Of a DNA stretch of 15,922 nt, positions 14,166 through 15,922 are shown one piece after another. Below the pieces are notes generated by a model, which was not told the DNA's origin, did not search any database, and was given only the letters and a program-made list of their open reading frames with translations. Origin of the DNA: Sulfurovum sp. (GTDB lineage Bacteria; Campylobacterota; Campylobacteria; Campylobacterales; Sulfurovaceae); NCBI GenBank assembly GCA_016744875.1, contig JADGDL010000015.1, positions 19,188 to 35,109 of the forward strand, written 5' to 3'. A program made the position numbers and the translations under genes. Every line of letters starts with the position of its first letter. Within the stretch, counting starts at the first letter, position 1.

Positions 14166-15690
14166 TTTTAATCTTTTATCTCGATTATCGGATGACTTTA
14201 TACCTCTGGCACTAATATGGATTGTTATTCCCATTTTTACACTTGTTACTTTAGGGATATATTTTTTATTTTCAGAAGGATACATATTATATTTTATTGT
14301 GTTTCTTGTTCTTGCAACTCTTTTGGTTTTTGTATCGCATCTATTTACTAAAGAAAAGGCTGTATCAAAACAAAAGCTATCAGCAGATGAAATTAATATT
14401 GAAATATCCCCCCAATGGGCTGAATTTGACCATGAAAATTGGAAAAAGTTAGAAAAATTCATTGATAACAAATTGGAAGAGGGTATTGAGTGGGAGGAAA
14501 TGCAAGTATATTCACTTGAAGTGGTTTCTCAGACCGCATCCTATTATAACCCTGAAAACTCAGAAAAAGAGTTAGCCTTTTCAGCGTCTGAATTACTTTT
14601 GGCATTGGAGGAAGTAAGTCGCCGTTATCGTGACTACATCCATGAGTATATTCCTTTTGAGAATAAAATAAAGCTTTCACTTTTTAAACAGGGACAGACC
14701 CATAAAGATAAGTTAGAAATAGTAAAGCATCTTTTTAATGTCTATCGCGTAACAAGATTTTTAAGCCCTATAAGGGCAATAATGTCCGAGATAAGGGGAA
14801 GTGTAGGTAGCCATTTGTTTGACGGTATATCAGACTCTCTGCAAAATAAGATAAAAAGAGCGCTACTTAAGGATTTAGCATCTGTTTCGATTGATCTATA
14901 TCGTGGCCATTTTAGGGTGAAAGACTCTGAATTATATGAAAGCAAAACTTCTATTGAAGATAAAACGAATCAAGCCAAGAAAATTGAGCCATTAAGAGTA
15001 GCAGTAGTGGGTCAGGTAAGTGCGGGTAAATCATCAGTTATTAATGCAATTACAGACAAAATGGCTGCCGAAGTCAGTGTCATTCCTGCAACAGATACAA
15101 TTGCAGTACATAAATGTAAAATTGAAGGGTTAGATGCTATGAAATTCATTGATCTGCCAGGTCTTGATGGTAGTATGGGGACAGAAAAATTAGTTATTAA
15201 AGAAATGACAAATAGTGATCTTATACTTTGGGTGTTGAAAGCAAATCAACCGGCACGTAAACTAGATACCCAACTGAGATTCAAGTTTGATGAATTTTAC
15301 AAACAAGCTGAGAATTTAACGAGAAAGCAGCCAACAATTTTAGCATTAGTAAATCATGTCGATAAACTACAACCAGTAAAAGAATGGCACCCGCCATATG
15401 ACCTGGTAAATTGTGATTCTTCTGATGAAAAAGCTTGTATCATAAGAGATGCTGTGAAATATAATCAAGAGATGTTAAAGCCAGATCATATTCTACCTTT
15501 ATCTCTGAACCCAAATTTAAAGTTTTATAATTTAGGAACGGTGAAGGAATATCTTCAAACAGCTTACAATAACGGCATAAATACACAGCTAAATAGGCGA
15601 AAACATGAATACACTGATGACGGATTTTTGAAGAGTAGCAAAAAACTGTTGGGAGTAACTAAGAAGCTTTTTTTGAGTTTAAATAACTAA
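14146..15690 (+). CDS. Membrane-anchored P-loop GTPase
   Basis: A 514-residue protein. Two hydrophobic segments at about 19-41 and 46-67 form an N-terminal hairpin anchor. A mostly helical, charged middle (about 90-265) follows, then a GTPase domain: G1 VVGQVSAGKSS (about 287-297), a threonine-containing switch SVIPATDTIAVHK (about 311-323), G3 DLPGL at 336-340, and G4 NHVDK at 403-407. The GxxSAGKSS loop and the PATD switch recall dynamin-like and YcjX/IRG-type large GTPases more than Era. The start lies inside the upstream GTPase gene (20-base overlap), with GGGAGAGAGG about 10 nt before the ATG. This suggests translational coupling and a joint complex. No DUF697 domain is evident. The exact family is unassigned. 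Confidence 0.82.
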   Translation: MKQVKNSFNLLSRLSDDFIPLALIWIVIPIFTLVTLGIYFLFSEGYILYFIVFLVLATLLVFVSHLFTKEKAVSKQKLSADEINIEISPQWAEFDHENWKKLEKFIDNKLEEGIEWEEMQVYSLEVVSQTASYYNPENSEKELAFSASELLLALEEVSRRYRDYIHEYIPFENKIKLSLFKQGQTHKDKLEIVKHLFNVYRVTRFLSPIRAIMSEIRGSVGSHLFDGISDSLQNKIKRALLKDLASVSIDLYRGHFRVKDSELYESKTSIEDKTNQAKKIEPLRVAVVGQVSAGKSSVINAITDKMAAEVSVIPATDTIAVHKCKIEGLDAMKFIDLPGLDGSMGTEKLVIKEMTNSDLILWVLKANQPARKLDTQLRFKFDEFYKQAENLTRKQPTILALVNHVDKLQPVKEWHPPYDLVNCDSSDEKACIIRDAVKYNQEMLKPDHILPLSLNPNLKFYNLGTVKEYLQTAYNNGINTQLNRRKHEYTDDGFLKSSKKLLGVTKKLFLSLNN

Positions 15691-15728
15691 ATATTTGCGT
15701 TGTATGATATGTGTGTAGAAATACCCGT

Positions 15729-15764
15729 AGATGAGAATAGAATTTTCTAGCTTTTATCTCATCT
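15729..15764. repeat. Hairpin between the GTPase pair and the next gene
   Basis: AGATGAGA (15729-15736) pairs exactly with TCTCATCT (15757-15764), and an inner TAGAA/TTCTA dyad (15738-15749) is nested inside. There is no T-run on the right side, so it is not a clear rho-independent terminator for the GTPase genes. It may end transcription by another route or serve as an operator for the following gene. Confidence 0.4.
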
Positions 15765-15779
15765 TGAGAGCTTGATGGT

Positions 15780-15785
15780 TATAAT
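15780..15785 (+). promoter_or_regulatory. Candidate -10 element of the final gene
   Basis: A perfect TATAAT lies 26 bp before the ATG of the partial secreted protein, giving a short leader. No good -35 at 16-18 bp was found. The break after the GTPase genes (about 120 bp with a hairpin) fits a separate transcription unit. Confidence 0.4.
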
Positions 15786-15811
15786 TTAGCAAATACATAA
15801 ATAGGGTAAAG

Positions 15812-15922
15812 ATGCAATATTTTAAAAAGTTAATTTTGGTCATGGGTATAGCTTTAAGTTTTTTGAATGCTTCGGTAAGTGATTATCAGGAGATATATCA
15901 GCAAGAGCAGGAAATATTTAAT
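15812..15922 (+). CDS. Secreted or periplasmic protein, 3'-truncated by window edge
   Basis: Only 37 codons are in the window. The N-terminus is a typical Sec signal peptide: MQYFKK, a hydrophobic core LILVMGIALSFL, and a likely cleavage after N-A at residue 20. The mature part begins SVSDYQEIYQQEQEIFN and is helical and Gln/Glu-rich. AGGG lies 5-8 nt before the ATG. The rest of the gene is outside the window, so no family can be assigned. Confidence 0.75.
   Translation, partial: MQYFKKLILVMGIALSFLNASVSDYQEIYQQEQEIFN

Noticed and set aside
14103..14471. 122-codon minus-strand frame at the junction of the two GTPase genes
   Set aside because: Antisense to the end of one GTPase gene and the membrane segments of the other; no supporting signal.

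Overview
The window is an AT-rich bacterial chromosome segment. Strong AAGGAG-type ribosome binding sites, heavily overlapping operon genes, a short (405-residue) glucose-6-phosphate isomerase and an Entner-Doudoroff cluster all suggest a campylobacterotal (epsilonproteobacterial) genome, probably a Sulfurovum-like free-living lineage. That placement is an inference from gene types and style, not from a database match.

Region 1 (1-8948) is central carbon metabolism. A 5'-truncated pyruvate kinase gene converges on an alpha-D-glucose phosphate-specific phosphoglucomutase gene (minus strand). A 363-bp divergent gap then leads into a tight plus-strand operon, zwf-pgl-edd-eda-pgi, in which every gene overlaps the next by 4-8 bases. 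Together these encode interconversion of glucose 1-phosphate, glucose 6-phosphate and fructose 6-phosphate, and the oxidative Entner-Doudoroff route to pyruvate and glyceraldehyde 3-phosphate. The gap upstream of zwf carries a 40-codon stretch that reads like the C-terminus of glucokinase. The cluster therefore seems once to have begun with glk and to have lost it, leaving phosphorylated sugars (via Pgm and Pgi) as the likely entry.

Region 2 (8949-11656) is a gene-poor accessory stretch. It holds a small minus-strand protein made of 11-residue helical repeats, a duplicated 52-bp promoter-like block, a 17-bp-arm inverted repeat, and a DUF6088/AbiEi-like antitoxin-type gene without a good start codon or an intact toxin partner. 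It also holds an open C-terminal gene fragment, an aborted start site, and an intact 110-residue protein of unknown function. A perfect GTATAC-containing dyad lies near its right edge.

Region 3 (11690-15922) is a plus-strand run: a DUF4136-like lipoprotein, a polyphosphate kinase 2, a P-loop GTPase with a C-terminal DUF697-like domain, a two-TM membrane-anchored GTPase overlapping it by 20 bases, and the start of a secreted protein cut off by the window edge. The GTPase pair is the least conventional intact gene set here. PPK2 beside it could in principle regenerate nucleoside triphosphates from polyphosphate, but the link is only contextual. No rRNA, tRNA, CRISPR array or complete insertion sequence was seen.
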